NCBI RefSeq assembly: GCF_003344885.1
Contig: NZ_CP031155.1
Coordinates: 1,640,001 to 1,704,000, forward strand
Reading direction: 5' to 3'
Length of the DNA: 64,000 nucleotides
From: Altererythrobacter sp. ZODW24
Lineage (GTDB): Bacteria > Pseudomonadota > Alphaproteobacteria > Sphingomonadales > Sphingomonadaceae
Made by a program: the position numbers and the translations under genes. The notes under the pieces were generated by a model that ran no database searches, had not been told where the DNA came from, and was given only the letters and a program-made list of their open reading frames with translations. Position 1 is the stretch's first letter. Every line of letters begins with the position of its first letter. Positions 27,376 to 36,194 of this stretch are shown here, one piece after another.

Positions 27376-27395
27376 CGTCATACTTTTTCATGACG
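27376..27395. promoter_or_regulatory. Inverted repeat upstream of the PAS-like gene
   Basis: The arms cgtcat (27376-27381) and atgacg (27390-27395) surround the loop actttttc, 80 bp upstream of the PAS-like start codon and inside the 143-bp gap 27297-27439. A TTGACG on the minus strand overlaps the right arm, so this may be an operator over a -35 element. No good -10 is seen. Confidence 0.35.
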
Positions 27396-27439
27396 TCAAT
27401 TGGTGCAGCGACAGCTGCTGGGCCGTTCACCTAGGTTAA

Positions 27440-27949
27440 TCAGAACATATATCGCATGCGGATTGCCTGAGTTATCGGCGCTTCCGCGACAGTGAAGGCG
27501 GCGGAAGAGAACTTTGGCGGTGACATCACCACCTTGGCGTCACGCGAGAAGCCAAAGCCCTCTTTCGGGATCATCGACAGGGCGCGGTCGGCTTTGCCAT
27601 TGTCGTTTTCATCATGGAGCAGGGCAATTGCGTAAGTGCCGGGTTTGACATTCTTGAACGTCAGCACGGCGTTCGCCTTTGCAGGCACGACAGCAGCATA
27701 GGCGCTGGCATCACCCCGGCATTTCGGGAAACGCTTTTTGTTCTGGGTCATGCAGGCGCGGATGACGCCTTTTACGTTGCGCAAATTGCTGATTGTTACA
27801 GTGACGTCAGTCGTGCCTGGATCCGGCGCAGCTGGAGGAGCGGCACCGGTCAGTGCCGCCGCAGCAGCGAGACATGTCAGGGAGCGGATATGCCGCGATC
27901 CGTGCCGCACAGGTGATCCCAAAACCGGAAGTATAGGCCGTAATTGCAT
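27440..27949 (-). CDS. DUF2141 domain protein (paralog 1)
   Basis: Residues about 47-169 match DUF2141: VTVTISNLRNVKGVIRACMTQ, then FKNVKPGTYAIALLHDENDNGKADRAL, then FGFSRDA and the closing AIRMRYMF. A hydrophobic signal-like segment is at about 22-40. As drawn it overlaps the 3' end of the sterol-desaturase-family gene by 73 bp; a GTG at 27910 would cut this to 34 bp and leave the signal intact. The function of DUF2141 is unknown; members are small exported beta-rich proteins. A paralog lies at 38881-39366. Confidence 0.8.
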   Translation of the reverse strand: MQLRPILPVLGSPVRHGSRHIRSLTCLAAAAALTGAAPPAAPDPGTTDVTVTISNLRNVKGVIRACMTQNKKRFPKCRGDASAYAAVVPAKANAVLTFKNVKPGTYAIALLHDENDNGKADRALSMIPKEGFGFSRDAKVVMSPPKFSSAAFTVAEAPITQAIRMRYMF

Positions 27950-28590
27950 GTGTAACGCTCATGATGTTGATTGTGATGGCTGGCCGTTATCACGTGATTA
28001 CCGAACTTTGAGTGAACGAGCCATTTCGGAAACATCTCCCACCCCATGTGATTGGTCACGCCCATCAGGGTCATGATGGACAGAACGACGCCAAGCATCG
28101 CCACATGGATCGGGATTAGAAATACGAGCGCCGGGATCACAACTGCGCCCGTCAGCGCTTCAATCGGGTGGAAGCTCATGGCAGCCCAAGCGGTTGGTGG
28201 GCGGCTGGCGTGGTGCACGGCATGGGCAAGTTTGAACAGGCGCGGGCGGTGCATCCAGCGGTGGGTCCAGTAGAACCACGTGTCATGAGCGAACAGATAC
28301 GCCAGCACCGAAATCGGCAAATACCAGAGCGAATAATCGTCCCAGCCGGTATAAATCAGCGTCCAGCCCAGATTATTCCAGCCCCATGCAATGATGCCAG
28401 CGGGAACGCCGTAAATCGCGGCGGAGGCCAGCGACCAGAAAATCTCTTTGCGAATCTGCGACTGTTTGCCGTCATATTGGCCGGGCCGCACCTTGGCGGT
28501 CGCCCAGGCAAATGCGCCGCTGGTAATCAGGTAACGCACGGCCACGATGGCGGTCATCGCAAGCGCAGACAGGATGATGGCAGCGAGCAT
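27877..28590 (-). CDS. Sterol desaturase/fatty acid hydroxylase family protein
   Basis: The 237-residue membrane protein has the three His boxes of di-iron hydroxylases: HDTWFYWTHRWMHR, HAVHHASRPPTAWAAMSFHP, and SHHNQHHERYTCNYGLYFRFWD. Four to five transmembrane segments surround them. Members hydroxylate or desaturate fatty acids, carotenoids, sphingoid bases or sterols. In a sphingomonad a sphingolipid or carotenoid substrate is plausible but not shown. It is the upstream partner of the DUF2141 gene. Confidence 0.88.
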   Translation of the reverse strand: MLAAIILSALAMTAIVAVRYLITSGAFAWATAKVRPGQYDGKQSQIRKEIFWSLASAAIYGVPAGIIAWGWNNLGWTLIYTGWDDYSLWYLPISVLAYLFAHDTWFYWTHRWMHRPRLFKLAHAVHHASRPPTAWAAMSFHPIEALTGAVVIPALVFLIPIHVAMLGVVLSIMTLMGVTNHMGWEMFPKWLVHSKFGNHVITASHHNQHHERYTCNYGLYFRFWDHLCGTDRGISAP

Positions 28591-28639
28591 GGCACCTTCT
28601 ATGCAGGAACCGCGAATCGCGCGCTAGTCTTGGTTTGGC

Positions 28640-29182
28640 TTACTCGCCGCCGCCCCATGGTGAGCAAGTAGGATCGGCGGCCACCTGCATCCGGCGCATG
28701 GCGGTGCGGGCGAGCCGTTCCACTTCCACCTTGCGGCGTGCAGCGGCAAGCGAGTGCGAGGGGGCAGGCCGCAGGATTTCAGCATCATAGCCATCGGCGA
28801 CAATAATCCCGCAGCTTTCAGGCTGGAAGTCCTCACCTTCGAGGCATGTGCGGTCGAGCCCGGGCGCGAGGCCCCAATAGAATCGGTCGCAATGCTCAAG
28901 ATAATCGGGCCATTTGCCGTCGCCGAGCAAATCGGCGCGCGACACTTTGATCTCGACAATGATGACGCGGCCCTTCGGATCAACGCCCATCAGATCCGCC
29001 CGCCTACCGCCCCGGAGCGGCATTTCGGAAATGCACCATATGTCGTTACGCGCAAACAGCCGCATGATTCCGCGCGCAACTGCGCCCGAATCTACGGCAG
29101 TCGGGGCTTTGGCGGCCGCCGTAGGAGAATCGGTCGCGTGGTCTATTTCAAGGGAATCAGCCATATCCCTGAATAGGAACAT
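28640..29182 (-). CDS. mmcB: MmcB-like DNA repair protein
   Basis: The 180-residue protein matches MmcB: AVARGIMRLFARNDIWCISEMPLRGGRRADLMGVDPKGRVIIVEIKVSRADLLGDGKWPDYLEHCDRFYWGLAPG. The D...EIK arrangement is that of a PD-(D/E)XK nuclease fold. MmcB was described in Caulobacter as a damage-inducible protein acting with ImuB-type mutagenic repair. Two starts are possible, 29182 and 29164; GAAG sits 8 bases before the first. It stands alone between unrelated genes. Confidence 0.87.
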   Translation of the reverse strand: MFLFRDMADSLEIDHATDSPTAAAKAPTAVDSGAVARGIMRLFARNDIWCISEMPLRGGRRADLMGVDPKGRVIIVEIKVSRADLLGDGKWPDYLEHCDRFYWGLAPGLDRTCLEGEDFQPESCGIIVADGYDAEILRPAPSHSLAAARRKVEVERLARTAMRRMQVAADPTCSPWGGGE

Positions 29183-29209
29183 AGCAGGAACTTCGTCAAG
29201 CTTATATGG

Positions 29210-29638
29210 TCAGGCGCTGCGGCGCGGACCCATTTTCCCCGTTTCAGGTGGCAGCGTTAGCAGCGCAGCGCGTGCGGCATGAAATTCGTGCCACAAAGCC
29301 AGGGCTGGGGCGCTGGCATCTTGTCCGCGTGCATTGACTGCCAAAAGCGCTGCAAGGCCTGGCTCCATAAAGGCAGCGAGATCCTGAATACCGCTTTCGG
29401 CCATTTCCAAACGCCAGCCGCCGGCATCGCGAATCACTGCCGGGAAATTCCGGATTTGCGACGTTGTGGCTTCGGGTATGAGCCCGGCCATCGTCGCAAC
29501 AGCATTGCCTGCATCATTAAGCGCAGCCCAGCGTGTACTCATCGAGCTTGGCTTGGCACGAAACTCGGTACCTTGCTCGGCCTCTGGCGCAGATTTAGCC
29601 GATTTGCCGAAGCTGGATTGGGGAGGTTGCGAAGTCAT
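29210..29638 (-). CDS. Hypothetical protein
   Basis: The protein is 142 residues from the ATG at 29638. The frame remains open further upstream, but that stretch is antisense to tRNA-Arg and is not credible as protein. A disordered N-terminal 35 residues precede a helical domain ([58 protein letters not shown]). I recognise no family. The stop lies 27 bp before the MmcB start, so the two could share a transcript. Confidence 0.6.
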   Translation of the reverse strand: MTSQPPQSSFGKSAKSAPEAEQGTEFRAKPSSMSTRWAALNDAGNAVATMAGLIPEATTSQIRNFPAVIRDAGGWRLEMAESGIQDLAAFMEPGLAALLAVNARGQDASAPALALWHEFHAARAALLTLPPETGKMGPRRSA

Positions 29639-29731
29639 AGCGTGGCCAATAGCGCGGCGAGCTTGCCAAATCGCTAATTGCCGCAAAAGCGCTGGCGCGC
29701 CGCGCAACCTCTTGCTAGGCGCGCCCGATTG

Positions 29732-29789
<58 letters not shown>

Positions 29790-29808
<19 letters not shown>

Positions 29809-29942
29809 AGGGAGCCGTCCTCGCCAGAGGGCTGCTCCCTTGGTGCATCAGGGCAGTGTTCGGTTCGGAGTCGGAGCGAAGCGGAGACGGGGCGCCGGTC
29901 CTCAAAGAGGGGCGGCGGCCCAATCCAATCGGGTGCACCAAG
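29790..29942. repeat. Duplicated tRNA-Arg 3' end (possible att remnant)
   Basis: The last 19 bases of the tRNA plus 2 downstream (29790-29810) recur in direct orientation at 29922-29942 with 19 of 21 bases identical, ending tcgggtgcaccaag. In between, tgcaccaagggagc (29802-29815) has a perfect inverted copy gctcccttggtgca at 29834-29847, forming a 14-bp stem that begins in the tRNA 3' end. Direct copies of a tRNA 3' end are what integrases leave behind, but no integrase or cargo lies between them. The remaining gap to 30060 shows nothing else. Confidence 0.55.
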
Positions 29943-30060
29943 CCATGCAGGTGACATTCGTGCTCTGGCTGATAGATCGACCAACATCGCTGTTATCTCG
30001 ACGGACCTCACTGGCGCTGTACCGCTTATTGAGCCAGTGTGTGCATCGATAAGGGAGGCT

Positions 30061-30510
30061 ATGATGAAACAAGCGATACTTATTCCAGCGCTGCTCGCGG
30101 CCGCGACTGCGGGCTGCACTACCGTTCATACCAATCAGGTTGTTGCCGCACCTTCTGCTGAAGAGGCCGCCGTGAAAGCTGCCGTGCTCGACTATTTCCA
30201 AGGTCAGGGCCAGGCGAGCGCAGACCGGCTCAACAAAGCATTCGCCGAGGATGTAGCCGTCATGGTCAGTCCAGCGCGCGAAGGGCCGGGTTTCCAGCGC
30301 CGCGAAATGAGCGAGATTATCCCTGCCTGGGCGTCTAATTCGAACCCCATAGGTGAGCGTTCCGATTACAGCTTTTTGTCAGTCGAGATTGTGGATGATC
30401 GCTTGGCCACGGTGACTTTCCGTTCGACCGACCGGTTTTACGACGCTCTCACACTGATCAAGCACAGCGGTGAGTGGCAGATTGTTGCCAAGGCATACGT
30501 TCCGCAATGA
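30061..30510 (+). CDS. NTF2-like lipoprotein
   Basis: From the ATG at 30061, which has a strong AGGGAGG ribosome-binding site, the 149-residue protein starts with a lipoprotein signal (AILIPALLAAATAGC). It continues as an NTF2-like (lumazine-binding/SnoaL type) domain: AAVKAAVLDYFQGQGQASADRLNKAFAEDVAVM, then SVEIVDDRLATVTFRS and LIKHSGEWQIVAKAYVP. Such domains often bind small hydrophobic ligands, and a few are isomerases. No catalytic residues can be assigned. It is probably anchored to the envelope. Confidence 0.8.
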   Translation: MMKQAILIPALLAAATAGCTTVHTNQVVAAPSAEEAAVKAAVLDYFQGQGQASADRLNKAFAEDVAVMVSPAREGPGFQRREMSEIIPAWASNSNPIGERSDYSFLSVEIVDDRLATVTFRSTDRFYDALTLIKHSGEWQIVAKAYVPQ

Positions 30511-30531
30511 TCCGGCTTCAGTGATCTGGAT

Positions 30532-31008
30532 TCAGGAACCGCGTTGACCGTCATCCAGTTCGACCAACCGGTCTTTCATACGCTGTAAGACGGCGGCAGT
30601 TTCGGCCAGTTCTTCGGCTGAGAAGCCTTCGGTCATCATGCCGTCTAGCTCGAGTGCTGCGGGCAATATTTCGGCCAGTTTTTGCTCACCGGCCTGCGTA
30701 AGGAAGAGGTGTTTCGAGCGGCGATCGCCCGGATCTGCGCGCCTTTCGACTAAGCCGCGTTCTTCCAACCGGTCGATCTGTGTGCCGAGTGCGACCGTGC
30801 CGATATCGAGTATGACCGCCAGATCGACCTGCCGCATTTCACCTTCGTGATTGTCGAGATGAAGTAGCATCCAGCCTTGCGCCCAAGTGATTTCATATTC
30901 GCGCATGGCCCGGTCAGCGACTGTGCGGCGCAGGCGCGACACGTCGTGGATCAGGCTGCCTAATCGTAACCGGGTTTTTCTAGGAATATTGTCTGCCCCC
31001 GCCTTCAA
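30532..31008 (-). CDS. MarR family transcriptional regulator
   Basis: The winged-helix protein has the MarR layout: RLGSLIHDVSRLRRTVADRAM, then EITWAQGWMLLHLDNHEGEMRQVDLAVILDIGTVALGTQIDRLEERGLVERRADPGDRRSKHLFLTQAG, where the DxRxK wing is complete, followed by dimerisation helices. No ATG is available near the conserved start; TTG at 31008 is chosen because longer versions would overlap the M20 gene. It follows the M20 hydrolase gene and may regulate it or the flippase. Confidence 0.85.
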   Translation of the reverse strand: MKAGADNIPRKTRLRLGSLIHDVSRLRRTVADRAMREYEITWAQGWMLLHLDNHEGEMRQVDLAVILDIGTVALGTQIDRLEERGLVERRADPGDRRSKHLFLTQAGEQKLAEILPAALELDGMMTEGFSAEELAETAAVLQRMKDRLVELDDGQRGS

Positions 31009-31045
31009 ATTCTCGCAGTGAATGTCCCTTGAGCAGGCATCTTTG

Positions 31046-32245
31046 TCAATCGAAGCCGCGTTCAAGGAACTGCACGGCGCAGCCTGCCAGCATTGCCGCG
31101 CCATTTGGCAGCACGCTTTCGTCCACCATCATGCGGTTCGAATGGATGCCGCAGCAGCTGCTCCAGTCCGCGCCTTCCTTTGCCACGCCGAGGAAGAACA
31201 TTGCGCCGGGTACTTTTTCGAGCAGGTACGAGAAATCCTCCGCCCCCATGATCGGTGCGGGCAGTGTCTTCCAGCCATCGGCCCCGAAAAGGTTGGTGGT
31301 GACAGTCCGGCCGAGCTCCACGGCCTGGCCGTCGCATATCGTCACCGGAAAACCTTGCGTGATGACGACATCGGCGGCGAGGTCATGCGCTGATGCAATT
31401 CCCTCGGCTATGCGCTTGATCGAAACTTGCACTTCGGCACGGTTTTCAGGCGATAGCGTGCGCATCGTGCCTTTGAGTGTGGCCGTATCAGGGATGATAT
31501 TATGCGCGCTGCCAGCGTCCATTTGCGAGACGGTGACCACTACAGCTTCAGCGGCGTTGAAGCGGCGAGTGACGAGGCTTTGCAGCGCAGTCACAATCTC
31601 GCAGGCAACCGGCACCGGATCGCGCGTGTCATGCGGCATCGAGGCATGACCGCCACGGCCCTTCACGGTGATTTCAAATTGATCGGCTGCGGCCATCAAT
31701 GCTCCGGTTCGCCCGGCGATAACACCGTGCTCGGCATTGGGCATAATGTGCAGTGCAAAGGCGGCATCTGGCAGCGGATCGATCAGCCCGTCGTCGAGCA
31801 TAAAGCGCGCGCCGTGATAGCCCTCTTCGCCGGGTTGGAACATGAATTGGACTTCACCTGATAGCTCCGCCTGCTGCTCGCAAAGAATGCGCGCGGCACC
31901 AGCCAACATCGCCGTATGTGTGTCGTGGCCGCAGGCGTGCATCCGGCCCTCGATGGTAGAGGCGAAGGGCAGGCACGTTTCCTCCTGCATTGGTAGAGCG
32001 TCCATATCTCCGCGCAGCAGAACGCGCCGCGACCCCGACCTAGCACCCCTGAGGATTGCGACCGCACCGGTGGTTTCGCCGCCAACGCGCCATTCGAGCG
32101 GAAGATCAGCCAGCTCTTCGCGGACCTTTGCCATCGTCTTGGGTGTTTGCAGTCCGAGTTCCGGTTCAGCGTGAATCGCGCGCCGCAAGGTGACAATTCG
32201 GTCGGAGATCGAGCGGGCGTTATCGAGTAGGTTTTCTGTCAGCAT
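31046..32245 (-). CDS. M20 family amidohydrolase/peptidase
   Basis: The 399-residue protein belongs to the M20D group (hippurate hydrolase, IAA-amino acid hydrolase). LLRGDMDALPMQE is near residues 77-89, the metal ligands C105 and H107 lie in ACGHDTHTAMLAGA, the catalytic and ligand Glu pair E140-E141 is in QPGEEGYHGA, and a late His lies in MGAEDFSYL. It hydrolyses N-acyl amino acids or similar amides in the cytoplasm. It lies 10 bp downstream of the flippase gene and upstream of the MarR gene. Confidence 0.92.
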   Translation of the reverse strand: MLTENLLDNARSISDRIVTLRRAIHAEPELGLQTPKTMAKVREELADLPLEWRVGGETTGAVAILRGARSGSRRVLLRGDMDALPMQEETCLPFASTIEGRMHACGHDTHTAMLAGAARILCEQQAELSGEVQFMFQPGEEGYHGARFMLDDGLIDPLPDAAFALHIMPNAEHGVIAGRTGALMAAADQFEITVKGRGGHASMPHDTRDPVPVACEIVTALQSLVTRRFNAAEAVVVTVSQMDAGSAHNIIPDTATLKGTMRTLSPENRAEVQVSIKRIAEGIASAHDLAADVVITQGFPVTICDGQAVELGRTVTTNLFGADGWKTLPAPIMGAEDFSYLLEKVPGAMFFLGVAKEGADWSSCCGIHSNRMMVDESVLPNGAAMLAGCAVQFLERGFD

Positions 32246-32255
32246 AATCGGCAGT

Positions 32256-33608
32256 CTAACCGCTTGCTTCGGCGGAGTCCCTACTCGTTTCTTCGCGGGT
32301 CACGCGCTTCAGTGTGATGAGCGCCATCGACCCCATAGCGAGGTACCCCACCGCACCGCCTAATGCGACAGCCCATGCGGCGCCGGGCGCTCCGCCCGAC
32401 TGCACGAAAATCAGCAGCGCCGTCACCATCGCGCACACGGCGATTAACCGGGCGGCAAGCGCATAGCGGGCGCGGCCGGTGGAGTGGAGCACTGGCTCAA
32501 ATGCAACGCTGGCGAGTTCGAAGCTGGCCGCTACGGTTAGAGGGATCAGAACGGTGAAGGCCGGACGGAACTCCTCGCCTGACAGCAGCGCCAGCATGTC
32601 GCCGCCGATGGCAACCGCGATACCGACAAGCAGCATGCCCGCCACACCCGCGATCTTGGTCGTCTGGACGGCGAGTTTGCGAAACTCCTCGACCTTGGCG
32701 GCGACGCGGGCGCGGGAGATTTCGGCATAGGCTGCGCGGGTGAGCAGGCCTGACAGTTTGGAGAGTCCTTGGGCGAGTTGATGTGCCAAGCGGTAGAGAC
32801 CGGCTGCGCTTGTGCCAATGAAGTAGCCAACGGCGAGCAGCGGACCGTGGCGCATCGTCGCTTCGAGTGAGGCGCTGGCATAGGTGATCATGAAGAACCG
32901 CCCGATACCGGGATTTTCCTCAGCGGCGGCTTTCCAGTGGAAGAGGTTTCTGAGGCGAATGGAATCCGGCGCTAGGTACTTCGCCATTGCCCAATAAATG
33001 ACCGATTCAATCAAATCGACTGCGGCCCATACGATCAGGAACTTCACCAGAGTTGGCCCGGTCCACCAGACAGCCAGGCCGCCAAGTAAACGCCCTAGTG
33101 GAACGATTGCTTCGACATAAACCGCCATATCGAAGCGGTCGAGCGCGCGGACGATGCCGGTGGGCGCGGAAACCAATGCCCAAAGCGCCGCGACGACGAA
33201 CCAGAAGGCTGTGTCCATCAGCCTAGGATTGAGGTCGAGCACATCGCCGAACTGATAAATCGCGATCCATGCGATCAGGCAGCCAAGTATTGCGCCAACA
33301 GCGTCGAGCGCCCCGGCGAGCATGCCCAGTCGTCCAAATGCACCCCAGTCTTTCTCATGCACATGCTTCGCGCCGTATCGCACCACCACGCGCCATGTTT
33401 GGAACCCGGCAATCGCGATCAGCGCCTGCGACGTACCGAAGATGAGCGAGAAGTGGCCGAAATCCTTCAGGCCGAGCGACCGCGTCAGAATAGCAAGATA
33501 GGCCAGACTGCAGACTGCGCCGAAGCCTTTACCGCCCAGCAGCCAAGCGACGTTAGCAAACATGCGGCCCAGCAGAGATTCAGGCATGGGTCGGACTTTG
33601 CCAGTCAT
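32256..33608 (-). CDS. Polysaccharide/lipid flippase (MATE/Wzx-like)
   Basis: The 450-residue protein has about 12 hydrophobic segments and the oligosaccharide-flippase pattern: MFANVAWLLGGKGFGAVCSLAYLAILTRSLGLKDFGHFSLIF, and later SASLEATMRHGPLLAVGYFIGTSAAGLYRLAHQLAQGLSKL. It should move a lipid-linked glycan or lipid across the inner membrane. It is divergent from a nucleotidyltransferase gene and next to lipid-head-group genes, which hints at a shared envelope pathway. The Met 7 codons in (33587) is an alternative start. Confidence 0.88.
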   Translation of the reverse strand: MTGKVRPMPESLLGRMFANVAWLLGGKGFGAVCSLAYLAILTRSLGLKDFGHFSLIFGTSQALIAIAGFQTWRVVVRYGAKHVHEKDWGAFGRLGMLAGALDAVGAILGCLIAWIAIYQFGDVLDLNPRLMDTAFWFVVAALWALVSAPTGIVRALDRFDMAVYVEAIVPLGRLLGGLAVWWTGPTLVKFLIVWAAVDLIESVIYWAMAKYLAPDSIRLRNLFHWKAAAEENPGIGRFFMITYASASLEATMRHGPLLAVGYFIGTSAAGLYRLAHQLAQGLSKLSGLLTRAAYAEISRARVAAKVEEFRKLAVQTTKIAGVAGMLLVGIAVAIGGDMLALLSGEEFRPAFTVLIPLTVAASFELASVAFEPVLHSTGRARYALAARLIAVCAMVTALLIFVQSGGAPGAAWAVALGGAVGYLAMGSMALITLKRVTREETSRDSAEASG

Positions 33609-33716
33609 GGCGGGCTATGTGGACGACGCCGCGCGCATTCGCAAGCTGACGCCCGCGATCCCGTGTCGCATTTGCGGTTATTGCGGGTTCAGCTTCGAAT
33701 CCCTATTTGCCCATCC

Positions 33717-34523
33717 ATGATAGAACACGCCATCCTCCTGAGCGCCGGCCAAGGCTCGCGCATGCTGCCGCTCACGACTGAGCGCCCGAAATGTATGATC
33801 GACTTCTCGGGTAAGTCGCTGATCGAATGGCAGGTCGAGATGCTCGCCAAGAACGGCGTGAAGCGGATTGATATTGTCACCGGCTTCATGACCGAGAAGG
33901 TCGAGGCTGTTTTGGACAAGCTCGAATGGCCCGGCGTAACCATTCGCACGCTCTACAATCCCTTCTTCAAGGTCGCGGATAACTTGGGATCTTGCTGGAT
34001 TGCGCGTGAGACGATGGAGGGCGACTTCCTGATCCTGAACGGCGATACGCTGGTTTCTGACGAGATCGTGAAGCGCGTACAGCAGGGTAATGAATGGCCC
34101 ATCGCGGTCACAGTCGATATCAAACCTGCTTATGACAGCGATGATATGAAGGTGACGCGCGAGGGTGACGGGCGGCTGTCACGTATCGGCAAGACGCTGT
34201 CTGCCGCACAGAGCAATTCGGAATCCATTGGCTTCCTGGCATTTCGCGGTGAAGGTGCGGCTCTGTTCAAGGAAAAGGTGCGCGCCACGATGCGCACGCC
34301 GGACGGCGTCAATCACTGGTACTTGAAAGTAATCGATAGTTTGGCGCAGGAATGCGACAAAGTCGGCACGCTTAGCATCGAAGGCCTCGAATGGGCTGAG
34401 GTTGATTTCCTGACCGATATCGAGATTGCGACCGAATTGACTGATCGCTGGGCTGCTAAGGGTGAGGCCGAGGCCCAAGTTGAAGAAAACCCTATTTTAC
34501 GAAGTGTTCCTTTAGCCAACTGA
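33717..34523 (+). CDS. CTP/NTP nucleotidyltransferase, IPCT/LicC-like
   Basis: From the ATG at 33717 the 268-residue protein is a complete nucleotidyltransferase. It has AILLSAGQGSRMLPLTTERPK with G11, G13, R15 and K25 of the nucleotide-binding loop, and FLILNGDTL with the metal-binding Asp at about 110. The short form without an acetyltransferase domain resembles inositol-phosphate or phosphocholine cytidylyltransferases. A CDP-alcohol phosphatidyltransferase gene lies 400 bp away, which supports a CDP-activated head group. Its last 32 bp overlap the convergent HIT gene. Confidence 0.88.
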   Translation: MIEHAILLSAGQGSRMLPLTTERPKCMIDFSGKSLIEWQVEMLAKNGVKRIDIVTGFMTEKVEAVLDKLEWPGVTIRTLYNPFFKVADNLGSCWIARETMEGDFLILNGDTLVSDEIVKRVQQGNEWPIAVTVDIKPAYDSDDMKVTREGDGRLSRIGKTLSAAQSNSESIGFLAFRGEGAALFKEKVRATMRTPDGVNHWYLKVIDSLAQECDKVGTLSIEGLEWAEVDFLTDIEIATELTDRWAAKGEAEAQVEENPILRSVPLAN

Positions 34524-34938
34524 CCAGCTGGTCCAGTTCTTCGCCTTCAAGCGCAACTGCATGGCCGAGGTTTGGCACTTTGGGCCAACCAACATCGACA
34601 AACTCACGGCGTTCATGATCAGGGGCGTTCCATTCGCGTGCACCCTCATAGCGAGGCAATACGTGGAAATGGACATGCGGATCGACCATCATCAGCATCA
34701 AATAATTGATCTTGGCGTAGGACACGGCTTTGGCGAGTGCCGCTTCGATTGCCGCACTGGCGATCTTTAACTCTGCGTGAGCCTCTGCTGGCAACGCGCC
34801 GAACTCGGTCGCATCGGACTTCGCGGCGAGGATCAGGCTTCCCAAGGTTGGTTGTGCGGGCCGTGCGAGCACCACCCAGTGATCAAATTCATGCACCAAG
34901 GTTTGCGGATGGCCGAAATTTCGGATTGTTGCGTTCAT
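34492..34938 (-). CDS. HIT family hydrolase
   Basis: The 148-residue protein has the histidine triad HVHFHVLP with H88, H90 and H92, preceded by the conserved KINYLMLMMVDPHVH helix-strand. HIT proteins cleave nucleotide-phosphate bonds (for example NMP-linked phosphoramidates or sugar nucleotides). The ATG at 34938 overlaps the stop of the CDP-alcohol transferase gene by 4 bp (ATGA), so the two are made together. The 3' end overlaps the NTP-transferase gene on the other strand. Confidence 0.9.
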   Translation of the reverse strand: MNATIRNFGHPQTLVHEFDHWVVLARPAQPTLGSLILAAKSDATEFGALPAEAHAELKIASAAIEAALAKAVSYAKINYLMLMMVDPHVHFHVLPRYEGAREWNAPDHERREFVDVGWPKVPNLGHAVALEGEELDQLVSWLKEHFVK

Positions 34939-36101
34939 GCTGCGCCATCGCCCGAGAGCCATGACGTGATCTTACCGCCGCGGCGACGAAAGGCTTGGGC
35001 TTGGAATATCCGCACGGTGTGAACCGCTAGGCTCACAAGGGTCCATGCCGCGACCACGATCAGTCCGATGTCAGGCCGCGCAAAGATCATCGATACAAAC
35101 AGAATCACCATATTCGGATTGCGCCGCGCAGTGATCAGGCGGAACTGGCTGTCAAACCGCTCCCACACATGGATATGCATCATGCCGTTTTGGCGCATGA
35201 ACACACCTTCGATCACGCGCTGCAGAATGTATCCGCCCTGGATCACAAATTGCACGGCCCAGAACATCGGTTCGGACAGCGGCAGTCCGTAAACCGCCAG
35301 TCCCGTCGCCCAGAACCACCACCAGAACGGCGGGTGGATAAGGTCAATTCCGTGATCGAAGATGTTCCCCCACCAGCTGGAGGTGATGGTGCAGCGCGCC
35401 AGTTTCCCGTCGACAGTATCGAAGACCATGAAGATCAGTCCGACGCCCATGCCCAGCCAATATTGACCGTTTGCGAACAAGAATGTCGCCGCGACAACAC
35501 AGATGAAACCGATGGCCGTGACCATGTTGGGGGTCATGCCGATCTTGGCGGCGATGCGCGTCAGCACCAGCGCCCATTCGGGCCAGAGATATTTCGTCAG
35601 AACATCCGTGACGCCCTTATAGGCGCCGAAATAGCTTGCCCGTTCGAGCGGGCTGATCGTTTCCTTAGTCAGCGGCATCAGAAACGGCGTTTCGCGTTTG
35701 CGCAGCTGCTTATTCTCGATGGTCGGGCCATCTTCATAGGTGAGCACTGTCTGAGCGGCGATGACCGCTGCCGCGCGTTCCTCCGCCATCGCGGCGCGCA
35801 ATTCGGCCGCCTCTGATGCATCTCGCGCATGCCCCAATACCGGCACCCCGCCCAAGGTCAGGACCATACCCGGATTGTCTGCGATATGGCGCAGCCAAGC
35901 GGGGTCGTAAGTGACGGCGTTGTTTGAAACAATCGTGCCGCCGCTGCCATCGCCTTCCAGCCCAAGCGAAACTGCAAGGCGGTGCACGCGCTCGCCCATC
36001 GTCAGGCCCCACAGCCGCACAGGATTACTGCCAACGCTTTCCATATTAAGATCTGGGGCCATCGAGATTTGGGGACCTATATCTGAAGGCGTTTCCTGCA
36101 T
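34935..36101 (-). CDS. CDP-alcohol phosphatidyltransferase with N-terminal extra domain
   Basis: The 388-residue protein has a complete CDP-alcohol phosphotransferase motif: D228, D231, G232, A235-R236, G245, D249 and D253 (DTVDGKLAR and GNIFDHGID), among about five or six transmembrane segments from residue 185 on. The first roughly 170 residues are soluble and unusual (VRLWGLTMGERVHRLAVSLGL, then GMVLTLGGVPVLGHA). They loosely recall the nucleotidyltransferase part of IPCT-DIPPS fusions but lack its motifs. It transfers an alcohol head group to a CDP-activated lipid, or the reverse. Confidence 0.88.
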   Translation of the reverse strand: MQETPSDIGPQISMAPDLNMESVGSNPVRLWGLTMGERVHRLAVSLGLEGDGSGGTIVSNNAVTYDPAWLRHIADNPGMVLTLGGVPVLGHARDASEAAELRAAMAEERAAAVIAAQTVLTYEDGPTIENKQLRKRETPFLMPLTKETISPLERASYFGAYKGVTDVLTKYLWPEWALVLTRIAAKIGMTPNMVTAIGFICVVAATFLFANGQYWLGMGVGLIFMVFDTVDGKLARCTITSSWWGNIFDHGIDLIHPPFWWWFWATGLAVYGLPLSEPMFWAVQFVIQGGYILQRVIEGVFMRQNGMMHIHVWERFDSQFRLITARRNPNMVILFVSMIFARPDIGLIVVAAWTLVSLAVHTVRIFQAQAFRRRGGKITSWLSGDGAA

Positions 36102-36194
36102 CGACTACGCGCATATTATGCCCGGGCTGCGGGCGCAATGGCTGTGCTTGTGCAGAAGTTGCGTGATTCGCGCGGCATCGGGCGCTAGGGGGGC

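Noticed and set aside
33357-33716. N-terminal extension of the NTP-transferase frame
   Set aside because: It is antisense to the flippase gene and lies before the universally conserved start region of the enzyme.
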